From JBGSUZ01 sp963677505 (GTDB lineage: Bacteria > Bacillota > Clostridia > Peptostreptococcales > Acidaminobacteraceae), in assembly GCA_963677505.2 (NCBI GenBank), contig CAXXWB010000032.1, positions 1-57,849 on the forward strand: a stretch of 57,849 nt of DNA. Direction: 5' to 3'. Of the stretch, positions 16,519 to 24,983 are shown piece by piece. A program made the position numbers and the translations under genes. The notes under the pieces are model-generated. The model saw only the letters and a program-made list of their open reading frames with translations. It was not told the DNA's origin and did not search any database. Within the stretch, counting starts at the first letter, position 1, and the number at the start of each line of letters is the position of its first letter.

Positions 16519-17892
16519 TCAACCTAACCCTTTGACAAAGTCCATCAAAATTTCTCGTTCATTTTCTATGGTCTCAGATATAACGGCCTCTAAAACCTTT
16601 TTCAGTGTCTCTCCGATGACAGGGCCTTCCATTCCTATATTTAACAAGTCCTTACCATTTATTTTTAAGTCTTTTAAAGAAAAAGCCAAATTTTCTTTGA
16701 GAATCTCGTTACAGAGCCCTTCCATAGTATCAATTTGATAAAGATGCTCTACACGGTTTCCAAGGCACGCACTAGTGTCCGCCCTTTGTAGCATAAAGAA
16801 CAGTTCTAAATGACTCTCTCCAATTTTGGATAGCAGTCTTCTTGCCGAAGCTCTCGTAAGAGATTCATACATTCTCATATGTTGAAAGACCAAAAGCTCA
16901 ACTGTTTCAATCTCTCTATTGGCGTATTTTAACCGCTTCATAAACTGCACAGTATATTCTGCAGAAACCTTCTGATGTCCGTAAAAATGGCCGACGCCTT
17001 CACTATCAAAGGTCAATGTGTGGACTTTGCCTAGGTCATGACAAAGTGCCGACAGTCTTAATTGTAAAATCACATGGCGATCTTTAAACTCGGTTCCATC
17101 TGCTATATTTTTGGTGTAAGGCCATAACTCACAGGCATTTTTAAAAACCTTTAAAGTGTGTTCAAAAACATCATCAGAATGGGCTGGATGGTGCTGTAAA
17201 AAACCTTTGCAGTTTGTCAGTTCTGGAAAAAATTGAACTAGAAGTCCCAAGTCATCAAGCTTTCTAAGCCCTTTTTCAGGAAAAGGACTCAATATAATTT
17301 TGTTGAACTCTTCTCTAATCCGCTCGGCGCTAAGGTTGCTGATGTTTACCTGATTTAGGGCTGCCAATTCCATTTCACTGTACACTGGGTCCTTTAAATT
17401 ATATTCACACATGAAACGAACATATCTGAGAATCCGAATTTTATCTTCTCTGATACGCTCTGAGGGACTGCCTACAAATCTGAGAATACCTTTTTCAAGA
17501 TCCTTAGCCCCATCAAAATAGTCAATAACATGTCCTTCAAGGTTCATTGCCATGGCGTTTATGGTAAAATCTCTTCGTTGTAAGTCATCCTTAAGTTCTT
17601 TAGCAAAAGCTACGGTCTTAGGCCTTCTGCCGTCGTAATCTGACTCTAATCGAAAGGTGGTCACTTCAAAAGCTTCACCATCTTCCATTACGGTAATCGT
17701 CCCATAATCTTTCCCTGTTGGTATGGTCTTTTCAAATAAGGCTTCAACTTGGTCTGGTAGGGCGTCGGTAGCAATGTCAATGTCCTTTGGTTCACGTCCC
17801 AAAAGAGTGTCTCTGACACACCCCCCTACAAAATAAGCTTGAAAACCTTTCAGTAATAATTTATGTAAAATACTCCCGCCACGCAATGTCAT
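16519..17892 (-). CDS. cca: CCA-adding enzyme / tRNA nucleotidyltransferase with HD domain
   Basis: Adds or repairs the 3' CCA end of tRNAs. It has 457 residues from the ATG at 17892 (AAGGCGTGAG site). The class II nucleotidyltransferase head is clear: YFVGGCVRDTLLGREPKDIDIATDA with the DxD metal site, then TFRLESDYDGRRP, LQRRDFTINAMAMN (motif with RRD) and the ERIREEFNKI helix. A central HD domain includes HPAHSDDVFEHTL and SALCHDLGK, as in the bacterial type with phosphohydrolase-like activity. It is intact despite lying within the frameshift-prone stretch. Confidence 0.94.
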   Translation of the reverse strand: MTLRGGSILHKLLLKGFQAYFVGGCVRDTLLGREPKDIDIATDALPDQVEALFEKTIPTGKDYGTITVMEDGEAFEVTTFRLESDYDGRRPKTVAFAKELKDDLQRRDFTINAMAMNLEGHVIDYFDGAKDLEKGILRFVGSPSERIREDKIRILRYVRFMCEYNLKDPVYSEMELAALNQVNISNLSAERIREEFNKIILSPFPEKGLRKLDDLGLLVQFFPELTNCKGFLQHHPAHSDDVFEHTLKVFKNACELWPYTKNIADGTEFKDRHVILQLRLSALCHDLGKVHTLTFDSEGVGHFYGHQKVSAEYTVQFMKRLKYANREIETVELLVFQHMRMYESLTRASARRLLSKIGESHLELFFMLQRADTSACLGNRVEHLYQIDTMEGLCNEILKENLAFSLKDLKINGKDLLNIGMEGPVIGETLKKVLEAVISETIENEREILMDFVKGLG

Positions 17893-17950
17893 ATGTCTCA
17901 CGCCTTTCAAAAGTTTCTAATCTCATTATATAACAATTTTTACTTTCATG

Positions 17951-17984
17951 AAAAAAGAAAGGGCATGCATCTGCACACCCTTTC
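17951..17984 (-). terminator. Terminator downstream of the CD3324-like gene
   Basis: GAAAGGG (17957-17963) pairs with CCCTTTC (17978-17984) with further pairing in the loop, followed on the minus strand by TTTTTT. Confidence 0.7.
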
Positions 17985-18101
17985 TAACGGTTATTTAAAA
18001 ATCACCTTAATCATGTCTTTATCATCAACTCCTTTCACACGAGATTGACCGGTCATGTTTATTATGCCATGAATAGTGGTATATAACTATGTTGAGAACA
18101 G

Positions 18102-18398
18102 CTATAAATAAATTCGCCTCTGAGCTATCTTCTTTTTTTGCTCAGCGATAATGCGACGAATTCTATCTTCGGACAAAAAATACTGTTGAGAAAGCGCAAT
18201 TACCGACTGCCCACTAAGGCTTGCTTCATAAATCAATAAGTTGCGTTCTTCTAGCATTGCTTTTGTTCCTGACTGTTCTCCCCACTTGGCTTTGACCGAT
18301 TTCCTGCAAGGAATGTAAACTATTTCTCCATTCACATATTCCTGGACTTCTTTTAGCAACTTAGGCGGCAGCACCACCAAGCCATTTTTGTACTGCAT
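18102..18398 (-). CDS. CD3324-family small DNA-binding-like protein
   Basis: A 98-residue protein of the clostridial CD3324 type. It begins MQYKNGLVVLPPKLLKEVQ and continues EYVNGEIVYIPC, the family hallmark. A C-terminal helix-turn-helix-like segment reads SVIALSQQYFLSEDRIRRII, so a DNA-binding role is plausible but unproven. The start is the ATG at 18398, nine bases after GGAGG. Its first 38 bases overlap the end of a 31-codon ORF in another frame. Confidence 0.68.
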   Translation of the reverse strand: MQYKNGLVVLPPKLLKEVQEYVNGEIVYIPCRKSVKAKWGEQSGTKAMLEERNLLIYEASLSGQSVIALSQQYFLSEDRIRRIIAEQKKKIAQRRIYL

Positions 18399-18456
18399 CA
18401 ATGAAAACCTCCTGTTCCTTACGTTGTCCGTAACCTACCTGATAGATTGTTTTCAT
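18361..18456 (-). CDS. 31-residue ORF overlapping the CD3324-like gene
   Basis: Begins MKTIYQVGYGQRKEQEV and ends WLGGAAA. It has one of the best ribosome binding sites in the window (AAAGGAGGTGAGTTA before the ATG). Its last 38 bases contain the ribosome binding site and start of the CD3324-like gene in a different frame, so it could be a leader peptide that couples or limits translation of that gene. No known family was recognised. It may instead be the 5' part of a gene whose frame has been lost. Confidence 0.4.
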   Translation of the reverse strand: MKTIYQVGYGQRKEQEVFIDAVQKWLGGAAA

Positions 18457-18619
18457 TAACTCACCTCCTTTATGATGATTGTCATTGTTTCCAATGATAT
18501 ACATATTGTACTGCTGGTTGAGAAAAAATGAAATCTTTATTTTTAATTTTGTAACCAATATTGCATCATGCTCATTTTTTATTTTTTGCTTTATTTTTTT
18601 ATTCAAATGGAACTTTCTT

Positions 18620-18647
18620 TTGACTTAATGCGTCTAAATCATATAAA
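18620..18647 (+). promoter_or_regulatory. Promoter of the chagasin-like gene
   Basis: TTGACT, a 16-base spacer, TATAAA. Transcription would start only about 15 bases before the ATG, giving a very short leader with the TTGGAGG site. Confidence 0.5.
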
Positions 18648-18667
18648 ACAATTATTGGAGGACTATT

Positions 18668-19189
18668 ATGAATAAAATTGTAAAATTACTAAGCTTAACA
18701 ACACTCTCTTTAGCACTAATGACTACAGGCATCTTTGCGGCTACACCAGTAAAAGGGGCCACTACAGGGAAAACAGCCACCACCGTAAGTGTTGTTAACA
18801 AAGCTGAGGAAATGAACATCAACAACACCGGAGAATTGATTGCTAATAAAATCACTCAAACAAACAATTTGCTAAACACATTAAAAGTCAATGGCACTAT
18901 TCAAACAACTGTTTATGAAAATCCTACAACTGGTTATGTTTGGCAGTTTGAAATTACAGGTGATAAAAATGTAATCAGCTATACCTTTGAAGCTCCTGTT
19001 GTGAAAACTACAGATTTGAAAACGCCATCTGCTACAGCACCAGTAATTTGTGGCGCGGGCAGTGATAAAATACTAACTATAAAGGGCATAAAAGCCGGCA
19101 GAGCCACTCTTAAAATGAAATTGGTCAGACCTTGGGAAAAAAACACTGCTCCTGCCAAAACAATGGACTTTGAAATTCTAGTGAAGTAA
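18668..19189 (+). CDS. Exported chagasin-like (I42) cysteine protease inhibitor
   Basis: A 173-residue secreted protein. A signal peptide covers residues 1-23 (hydrophobic TLSLALMTTGIFAA). Residues 70-173 are a chagasin domain with all three inhibitory loops recognisable: NPTTGYVWQF (BC loop), VICGAGSDK (DE loop, usually GxGG) and RPWEK (FG loop). Family members block papain-type cysteine proteases. TTGGAGG precedes the ATG. It is monocistronic, with a promoter upstream and a two-way terminator at 19200-19237. The target protease may be the cell's own or one from a competitor or host; no C1 protease gene is nearby. Confidence 0.82.
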   Translation: MNKIVKLLSLTTLSLALMTTGIFAATPVKGATTGKTATTVSVVNKAEEMNINNTGELIANKITQTNNLLNTLKVNGTIQTTVYENPTTGYVWQFEITGDKNVISYTFEAPVVKTTDLKTPSATAPVICGAGSDKILTIKGIKAGRATLKMKLVRPWEKNTAPAKTMDFEILVK

Positions 19190-19199
19190 AAAAACAATT

Positions 19200-19237
19200 A
19201 GGCATGGGTTTAGCATTCTACAACCATGCCTGTTTTT
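19200..19237. terminator. Two-way terminator between convergent genes
   Basis: AGGCATGG (19200-19207) pairs with CCATGCCT (19224-19231); GTTTTT follows on the plus strand and a T-run on the minus strand. The loop holds the stop codon of the MBL-fold gene (19210-19212). Confidence 0.75.
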
Positions 19238-20037
19238 ATATATCCAATTTTGTCATTTTTGACTTTCATGTATTCAAAATTTTCTGCACCTGTACAGTGG
19301 CACGTATAGTACTGTTTTACCTTTTTAGCAGTAAGTTCTGTTGAAAGAGCATCTAAATAAGCTTGGTCTTCAGGAACCTTTGGGCTAATCCCTAAAAGAT
19401 GAAAACCGCCTACAACTGTATCAATTGACTCTGCTGTGTAATCTCCCGCTCTGTCTATAATATTTCCAATGCCATTGTGAGCACACCCGCAAATTAAGTG
19501 GGTTTTAGTTTCTTCTGTAATCAACAAATTAATTTCGTGTTCAAAATCATCAGGAACATATTTTTTATTTAAGTCTTTCATGAGTAATTTTTTATTGCCC
19601 TTTGGCAATAATTTTTTTCCAAATATGTGACCAAATAGAACCAATTCTTCGTCTATGACCATTTCCTGTTTTACAAACCTTAATCGGTCTGAGTTAAGTA
19701 AAGATGCCTTAAGTCCAATATTTTTTCTAATTCCCTTATATATGCTTTTTGCATGTTTATCAAAAGCACCAACGCCAATATATATTTTTGCAAATGTATT
19801 GATTTTAAGAAAAGCTTTTAGACCCCCTCCATGGTCATAATGACCATGAGAAATAACAACGGTATCCACCTTTCCTAAATCAATGCCCAGTTTTTTTGCA
19901 TTCTCTATAAAGGCCCCATTACTGCCTGTGTCAAATAAAATCTTATGTTGCTCTGTCTCAATATATAGCGATAAGCCATGTTGATGCTTATAATCCTTAG
20001 ATATACTTGTATTTTCAATTAACGTCACTATTTTCAA
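19210..20037 (-). CDS. MBL-fold metallo-hydrolase
   Basis: A 275-residue metallo-beta-lactamase-fold protein. The metal motif is VVISHGHYDHGGGL (HxHxDH), with later ligands in ICGCAHNGIGNI and the VVGGFHLLG strand. The sequence type is that annotated as 7,8-dihydropterin-6-methyl-4-(beta-D-ribofuranosyl)-aminobenzene phosphate synthase-like in archaea and clostridia; the true substrate in bacteria is unknown. The start is a TTG at 20037 with GGGAGGTG seven bases upstream. It is convergent with the chagasin-like gene and divergent from the HD-GYP gene. Confidence 0.85.
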   Translation of the reverse strand: MKIVTLIENTSISKDYKHQHGLSLYIETEQHKILFDTGSNGAFIENAKKLGIDLGKVDTVVISHGHYDHGGGLKAFLKINTFAKIYIGVGAFDKHAKSIYKGIRKNIGLKASLLNSDRLRFVKQEMVIDEELVLFGHIFGKKLLPKGNKKLLMKDLNKKYVPDDFEHEINLLITEETKTHLICGCAHNGIGNIIDRAGDYTAESIDTVVGGFHLLGISPKVPEDQAYLDALSTELTAKKVKQYYTCHCTGAENFEYMKVKNDKIGYIKTGMVVEC

Positions 20038-20101
20038 TTAACTGCACCTCCCATTTTGCCTAATAAATTCAGTAAATCAAAATTCTAAAGGTGTGTAAAT
20101 A

Positions 20102-20110
20102 TGTTATACT
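20102..20110 (+). promoter_or_regulatory. Extended -10 promoter element of the HD-GYP gene
   Basis: TGTTATACT is an extended -10 box. The same ATGTTATACT string precedes the DUF805 gene at 21121. No good -35 box is seen here. It overlaps an in-frame ATG at 20101, which argues against that ATG as the translation start. Confidence 0.45.
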
Positions 20111-20151
20111 CAAATAGAGTGAATATTAATAAAATTTTACAGGGGTATGCT

Positions 20152-21066
20152 ATGAAAGCTGGGAAAAAAATATTTAGAAAAGATGAACCGTCACAAGAGC
20201 ACAGTATCACTTATAGCAATAGCCGAATTGAGCGCATATTTTTAAGCGACAATTTTGATATTGGAAGATACCGTTTCCAGAAAGATATCATCCTGTATAT
20301 CGACCCTATTGAAGAAGAACAAATTGTTAAGTCTTATCTCGTTTTGGAAGGCCAATGTATGGATTTAGAAGACAGAACGGTCTTAGAACCTGGTGATCTT
20401 ATTGTTATTGAGAATTCCGATGAGATGGTTTCTCTACATATGTTAGAGAACACAGCTTTATTGATTCACGCTCAACGTTCTACCAGCATTGATAATTTTA
20501 AATCCAGTTCTGCGGAAATGATCCAACTATTAAACGAACTCCAAACAAAAGACCATTATACAAAAGAGCATTCTGACAGGGTTTTTCACTTAGCAAAACG
20601 CATGGGCCTTGCCTTAGGTTATCATTCTAAGCAAATCTATAATCTTAATAAGGCCGCTCGCTTTCATGACATTGGAAAGGTCTACATAGAAGATGAAATT
20701 TTAAACAAACCTTCTAGCCTTTCAAGAGAAGAGTATATTGCAATTCAAAAGCACGTAGAGCTTGGACAAGAAATGATTCTAGAATCCTTCGACCCCCAAA
20801 TATACGATATTATTTTACAGCATCATGAACGAATAGACGGCTCTGGGTACCCTTACGGCCTTTTTGAGGATGCCATATTGGAAGAATCAAAAATTTTAGC
20901 TATATGTGACAGCTATGATGCAATGACGACGGATCGAGTCTATAAAAAGGGCAAATCAAAGGCTGCCGCCTTAGCAGAGCTTAAGTCTCTTGCGGGTATT
21001 GCTTATGATGAAAAATTGGTTCACTTGTTTATTGATTTGAATATTGAAGGGGAACAGTTTGAGTAG
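20152..21066 (+). CDS. HD-GYP phosphodiesterase with N-terminal cupin-like domain
   Basis: Probable c-di-GMP phosphodiesterase; 304 residues from the ATG at 20152 (GGGG nearby). Residues 25-120 look like a cupin or cyclic-nucleotide-type sensor (VLEGQCMDLEDRT, VLEPGDLIVIENSD). The HD-GYP domain follows: EHSDRVFHLAKRMGLALG, ARFHDIGKVYIEDEILNKP (HD pair), HHERIDGSGYPYGL (GYP motif) and AICDSYDAMTTDRVY. All metal ligands expected in the family are visible. It could counteract the GGDEF protein encoded 4 kb upstream. It is cytoplasmic, with no transmembrane segment. Confidence 0.88.
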   Translation: MKAGKKIFRKDEPSQEHSITYSNSRIERIFLSDNFDIGRYRFQKDIILYIDPIEEEQIVKSYLVLEGQCMDLEDRTVLEPGDLIVIENSDEMVSLHMLENTALLIHAQRSTSIDNFKSSSAEMIQLLNELQTKDHYTKEHSDRVFHLAKRMGLALGYHSKQIYNLNKAARFHDIGKVYIEDEILNKPSSLSREEYIAIQKHVELGQEMILESFDPQIYDIILQHHERIDGSGYPYGLFEDAILEESKILAICDSYDAMTTDRVYKKGKSKAAALAELKSLAGIAYDEKLVHLFIDLNIEGEQFE

Positions 21067-21100
21067 AAGACTTGAACGGCATCAACCTCCTGTAATTTTC

Positions 21101-21129
21101 TTGAATTAGAAATATATTCATGTTATACT
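21101..21129 (+). promoter_or_regulatory. Promoter of the first DUF805 gene
   Basis: TTGAAT, a 17-base spacer, TATACT with an upstream TG (extended -10). Confidence 0.7.
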
Positions 21130-21161
21130 CCTATATAAAGTAATTTTGACAGGAGTATAAC

Positions 21162-21557
21162 ATGACCGATATCTTGCAATTTATAAAAAAACAATTTTCA
21201 TTTAAGGGACGAGCAGGAAGAACTGAGCTTTGGACCTTTTTTATGGTTGTGTGGGTTATTATTTCCTTCTTTAACACACTTGAGGACTCTACTTATACGT
21301 TTTACATCTTGAGTTCTATTTTTTCTCTTAGCATAATCATACCTTTTATTTTCATAAATATCAGAAGACTTCATGATTTAAATTTGAACGGTATTTGGCT
21401 ATTATTTTTTGTAGGATATACGTTAGTAATGCTTCATATTTCCTTACATATACAAATCTTCAATACAAATTTAGGAATTTTTATCGCACTAATTTCCTTT
21501 GTCCCATCATGCTATTTGGCTTTTGCGCCTGGTAAAACCAATGATAATCCTTATTAA
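21162..21557 (+). CDS. DUF805 family membrane protein
   Basis: A 131-residue protein with four hydrophobic segments. The DUF805 hallmarks are present: an N-terminal KKQFSFKGRAGRTELW, where the FxGRxxRxxxW motif is typical, and NIRRLHDLNLNG after the second helix pair. The function of the family is not established. AGGAG precedes the ATG. It has its own promoter. A second DUF805 gene lies at 25272-25649; the two are only distantly similar. Confidence 0.85.
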   Translation: MTDILQFIKKQFSFKGRAGRTELWTFFMVVWVIISFFNTLEDSTYTFYILSSIFSLSIIIPFIFINIRRLHDLNLNGIWLLFFVGYTLVMLHISLHIQIFNTNLGIFIALISFVPSCYLAFAPGKTNDNPY

Positions 21558-21583
21558 TATACAGAATTGAAGAAGTATTAAAA

Positions 21584-22900
21584 TCAACTTTTAGTACAGA
21601 TATCAAAACAAACGCCCTGCTCTAAGTTGTATGCATCTATTTTCCATTGATGTCCTTCTACGACCTTCTTAACAATGGCTAATCCCAAACCAAATTTTCC
21701 ATTATTGTCTGTTACCATATGTCCAAACAAAGACTGTGGGTCATCTGTTTTGAAAGGCTCACCGTCATTGCTAATCTTTATATGGTCTGAAATCATTTCA
21801 ATTTTAACCCTCTGATTGGCAAAACGACATTGATTGTCCATCAAGTTTTCAAAAGCAATTAAAAGCGCTTCTCTATTGCCTTTAAACTCCTTTTCCTCCA
21901 AAGAAAGTTCCCATGTCAAAGTTGGTGAAACTACTTTAAAGCGTTCCACCACACTTCGAATTAATCTGTCTATACGAATGGATTCCCACTCTCCAGAATA
22001 TCCCAATGCTTGATCTAAGGTGTTAAGTCTAAGTAGTTTAACCACTCTCTTCTCTAATTTTTCAGCTTCAGTCAATATAACATTTGCCTTAGACTGCTCT
22101 TGGTCTACATCTACACCATCAACAATGGCCTGAGCGTAGCCTTTTATAACCATCACAGGGGTTTTTAAGTCATGAGAAGTGGATTGAAGGAATTGTCTAT
22201 CTCTCTCTTCTGCCGCACGTAGGGCATCTCTCATTTTTTCTAAAGAGTGGGCCAACAGGCCAATTTCATCTTGCTCTGTCTTTGGAACTGATGCATTCCA
22301 ATTACGCTTTGCAATTTCTTCAGCAAAACGGTCCAGACCTTTGACTTGACGTGCAATGTTATTGGCAATCAGTTTAGAGGTGATAAATGCAATAATAATT
22401 GATGCCCCTAGAAACATTAACATTTCCTTGCTAACAACGTTATTGTTAGGAGGTGAAACAAAGTAGACAACAGCCTCTTCATTTCTTTCAATCCAGTCTC
22501 TGTAAAAATAATATTCCTTGCCCTCAATTCTTAGTTTACCCTCGTCGATGCCATCTCTTAGCTTTACAGCATCCACTGCCAACTTACTAATGATTTCGTT
22601 GTCATGATAAATTTTCATTGTACTTCTATCATTCGAAAGGATATAAGCACCGTCGTCAAATTTTATAAAGAAATGGGCTGCCCATAACGCTTCAGCAAGT
22701 TCAGAGTCCGATTCTTTTAGAACATCATGCCTCTTCTTAGCTTCAGCAGACTCCCTTAACTGTTGAAAAATCACGTCTTCCTTACTGCGATTAAGCAAAG
22801 TCATATTGACTAGTAGTACGACAACAGAAAAAATGCTGATGGTAGTCAGCATGATCAGCATTATTTTTCGGCTAATTGACTTAAATTTTCTATTCTTCAT
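21584..22900 (-). CDS. Sensor histidine kinase (HAMP, HisKA, HATPase)
   Basis: Membrane sensor kinase of 438 residues. Transmembrane helices lie at about 12-32 and 160-180, flanking an extracytoplasmic domain of roughly 125 residues with no recognised fold. HAMP follows (ANNIARQVKGLDRFAEEIA), then the phospho-His motif STSHDLKTPVMVIKGYA (His about 245), the N box NLMDNQCRFA and the G2 box GKFGLGLAIVKKVV. The start ATG overlaps the stop of the response regulator gene (ATGA). The gene set polyferredoxin-regulator-kinase suggests sensing tied to redox or electron transfer; the signal is unknown. Confidence 0.92.
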   Translation of the reverse strand: MKNRKFKSISRKIMLIMLTTISIFSVVVLLVNMTLLNRSKEDVIFQQLRESAEAKKRHDVLKESDSELAEALWAAHFFIKFDDGAYILSNDRSTMKIYHDNEIISKLAVDAVKLRDGIDEGKLRIEGKEYYFYRDWIERNEEAVVYFVSPPNNNVVSKEMLMFLGASIIIAFITSKLIANNIARQVKGLDRFAEEIAKRNWNASVPKTEQDEIGLLAHSLEKMRDALRAAEERDRQFLQSTSHDLKTPVMVIKGYAQAIVDGVDVDQEQSKANVILTEAEKLEKRVVKLLRLNTLDQALGYSGEWESIRIDRLIRSVVERFKVVSPTLTWELSLEEKEFKGNREALLIAFENLMDNQCRFANQRVKIEMISDHIKISNDGEPFKTDDPQSLFGHMVTDNNGKFGLGLAIVKKVVEGHQWKIDAYNLEQGVCFDICTKS

Positions 22901-23553
22901 GAATTTACCCTCAGAATATAACCGAACCCATAAACCGTTTCTACTGGTAGCTCTGGAATTTTTTTTCGAATTCTTCTCAAAGTGTCATCAATGACTCTTT
23001 CAGATCCAAAATAGTCCACGCCCCAAATATGGTCCAAAATATCATTTCTACTAATGGCAACATTAATATTCTCAAAAAAGTATTCCAGTAAATCAAATTC
23101 CTTAACGGTTAAATTAATTTCAGTTTCATGATTTTTAAGCAACCGCTTAACGCGGTCAAACTCAACCCCTGGAATTGTTACGATATCTCTGATTACCGCT
23201 GTTTTTAAAATTCTGTTAACCCTAAGTACCATTTCTCTAGGTAAAAAAGGCTTTGGTAGATAGTCATCGCTTCCCATTTCAAGTCCAATGACTCGGTCCA
23301 ACTCCGCACTTCGAGCCGACATAAAAATAACAGGAATCTGAGGACAGGCCGCCTTGATTTCCTTAATCAAGGCGTAACCGTCCAAACCTGGCAACATAAT
23401 GTCTAAAATCCAAAGGTCAGGCTTCTCTAAAATGGCCCTTTTGGCATCCATTCCATCGTTAAAACTCTTAACCTCATAACCCGCTTCTCGTAGATAGGTT
23501 TCTAATAAATGTGCCAATGAAATTTCATCTTCAACAAGGTATATTGTTTTCAT
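22897..23553 (-). CDS. OmpR-family response regulator
   Basis: A 218-residue two-domain regulator. The receiver domain contains the acidic pair EDE near residue 8, the phospho-Asp in LWILDIMLPGLDG (about residue 53), and the conserved Lys in DYLPKPFLPREM. The C-terminal winged helix ends VDDTLRRIRKKIPELPVETVYGFGY, typical of OmpR/PhoB proteins. GGAG precedes the ATG. It is 20 bp downstream of the polyferredoxin gene and coupled to the kinase, so all three are probably one operon and the polyferredoxin a likely target. Confidence 0.94.
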   Translation of the reverse strand: MKTIYLVEDEISLAHLLETYLREAGYEVKSFNDGMDAKRAILEKPDLWILDIMLPGLDGYALIKEIKAACPQIPVIFMSARSAELDRVIGLEMGSDDYLPKPFLPREMVLRVNRILKTAVIRDIVTIPGVEFDRVKRLLKNHETEINLTVKEFDLLEYFFENINVAISRNDILDHIWGVDYFGSERVIDDTLRRIRKKIPELPVETVYGFGYILRVNS

Positions 23554-23573
23554 AAGTACTCCTACTTAGTTTT

Positions 23574-24983
23574 TTACTTAGCTTTGCTTAAGGCATCCTT
23601 TGCAGCACTGATTATCCCTCGAGATGAGTACGTTGCTCCTGATACGGTGTCAACGTTTGTACTTTGTGCTTGGATTATCCAGTCAGGGATACTGTTTAAC
23701 GCTCTATTAAACCATTTTCTGTCATCGCTATTGCTTAAGACTTCTATGTTTGTAATCTGTTGATTCTTTACCGTTACAGCAACGGTCATGGGGCCTCTAA
23801 AACCTTGACCTTCTCCAGTATAGGTACCATCCGCAATACCTGCCCCATCACCTGTCGGAGTTACAACACTTGCTTGAGTTGTAGATGTCACCTGAGCTGT
23901 CGCGGTGTTAGGTGTTGTCGTGGTAGTTGCCGAATTTGCGTTTGTATTTTGTGTTGTTGTGGTACTTGATGACGCTGTTGTCGTATTAGATTTTGTTGAG
24001 GTGCTAGATTTTTTTGTCCCACCGGATGATGCAGTTACTGATTTTATAGGAGCAGATTGGTTACTTGTTGCGGTGCTAGTGGTGCTTGAATTCGTAGTTT
24101 GAGTGGCTGTTTCAGCTGTGGTTACACTTGCTTCTACCGCCTGATTGGTTGTTTTAGAACTGACCGTATTAGAGGATTCCGTCTGTAAAGCCGCAACTGC
24201 CGCTTCTTTAGCAGCTTGTTCAGCTACTTGATTGGCTGTAAATTGAAGTGCCATGGCCACTGTACTGGTTGCTAATATAACCGCTACTGCTAAGAAATAG
24301 GCCGCAGCCGACTTACGGTTTAGCTTTAGTATACCAAATTTCAAAGCCCCTTGCTTAGGACAAGCAGATACACAGCTCATACAATTAATACATTGAAGTG
24401 ACTTTACATTGTTGTGATTCATAATGTCAATATTCATTGGGCAAACCTTATTGCATTTCCCGCAATCTACACAGAGCTGAGAATCCCTTACAATTCTGAA
24501 AGGTCTAAGAGTACCCATGAGTCCATATTTTGCACCTTGTGGACACATATAGTTGCAAAAGGGTCTTTCAAAGAAAACCCCAATTATAAGGTATATACTT
24601 AATATAATATAAGCACCTATTGTTAAAATTTTACCATCTAATATACTCAAAAAATTGATCCGAGCATCATACTGTAAAATTGTAAATACAAAATCTGCCG
24701 TCAATAGAGTGGTTACTGCCATCAAAATATATCTTGAAAAAGCCAAAGCTTTTTGGAGCCCTTTTGGCATTTTTCGTTTTTTAATACCTTTTGTCAACTT
24801 ACTGACAATGTCCTGTAAAGTCCCAAAAGGACAAATCCATCCACAGAAGAATGGTCCTGCCAAAACAGTTGAAACTAAAATTATTAGTAGGGTTACTGGA
24901 AGGTTAGACAAACCACCTGCCACCAGAAGAGCTCCCGCCCCTAATTGTATTGCTATTCTAATTTTACCCATTTTCTTTTTCAT
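23574..24983 (-). CDS. Membrane polyferredoxin (NapH-like) with exported FMN-binding domain
   Basis: A 469-residue electron-transfer protein. Five or six transmembrane helices carry the paired motif GPFFCGWICPFGTLQD and a second cysteine cluster, RPFCNYMCPQGA, as in NapH/NosR relatives. Two 4Fe-4S sites follow at the cytoplasmic face: CVDCGKCNKVCPMNI and CINCMSCVSACPKQ. After one more helix comes a Ser/Thr/Gln-rich stalk of about 110 residues, then a C-terminal FMN_bind domain (DGTYTGEGQGFRGP) with the flavinylation motif DTVSGATYSS. The Thr of SGAT should carry FMN added by ApbE. The start is the ATG at 24983 with GAGG upstream. Electrons probably pass from cytoplasmic clusters to an outside flavin. 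Confidence 0.88.
   Translation of the reverse strand: MKKKMGKIRIAIQLGAGALLVAGGLSNLPVTLLIILVSTVLAGPFFCGWICPFGTLQDIVSKLTKGIKKRKMPKGLQKALAFSRYILMAVTTLLTADFVFTILQYDARINFLSILDGKILTIGAYIILSIYLIIGVFFERPFCNYMCPQGAKYGLMGTLRPFRIVRDSQLCVDCGKCNKVCPMNIDIMNHNNVKSLQCINCMSCVSACPKQGALKFGILKLNRKSAAAYFLAVAVILATSTVAMALQFTANQVAEQAAKEAAVAALQTESSNTVSSKTTNQAVEASVTTAETATQTTNSSTTSTATSNQSAPIKSVTASSGGTKKSSTSTKSNTTTASSSTTTTQNTNANSATTTTTPNTATAQVTSTTQASVVTPTGDGAGIADGTYTGEGQGFRGPMTVAVTVKNQQITNIEVLSNSDDRKWFNRALNSIPDWIIQAQSTNVDTVSGATYSSRGIISAAKDALSKAK

Noticed and set aside
17991..18056. A 21-codon ORF on the minus strand after the CD3324-like gene
   Set aside because: It opens MTGQSRVKGVDDKDM but has no ribosome binding site and no recognised family; it may be chance or a remnant.
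23760..24102. Plus-strand ORFs rich in Cys, Val and Ser opposite the polyferredoxin stalk
   Set aside because: They are mirror frames of the low-complexity Ser/Thr/Gln linker and have no ribosome binding site.
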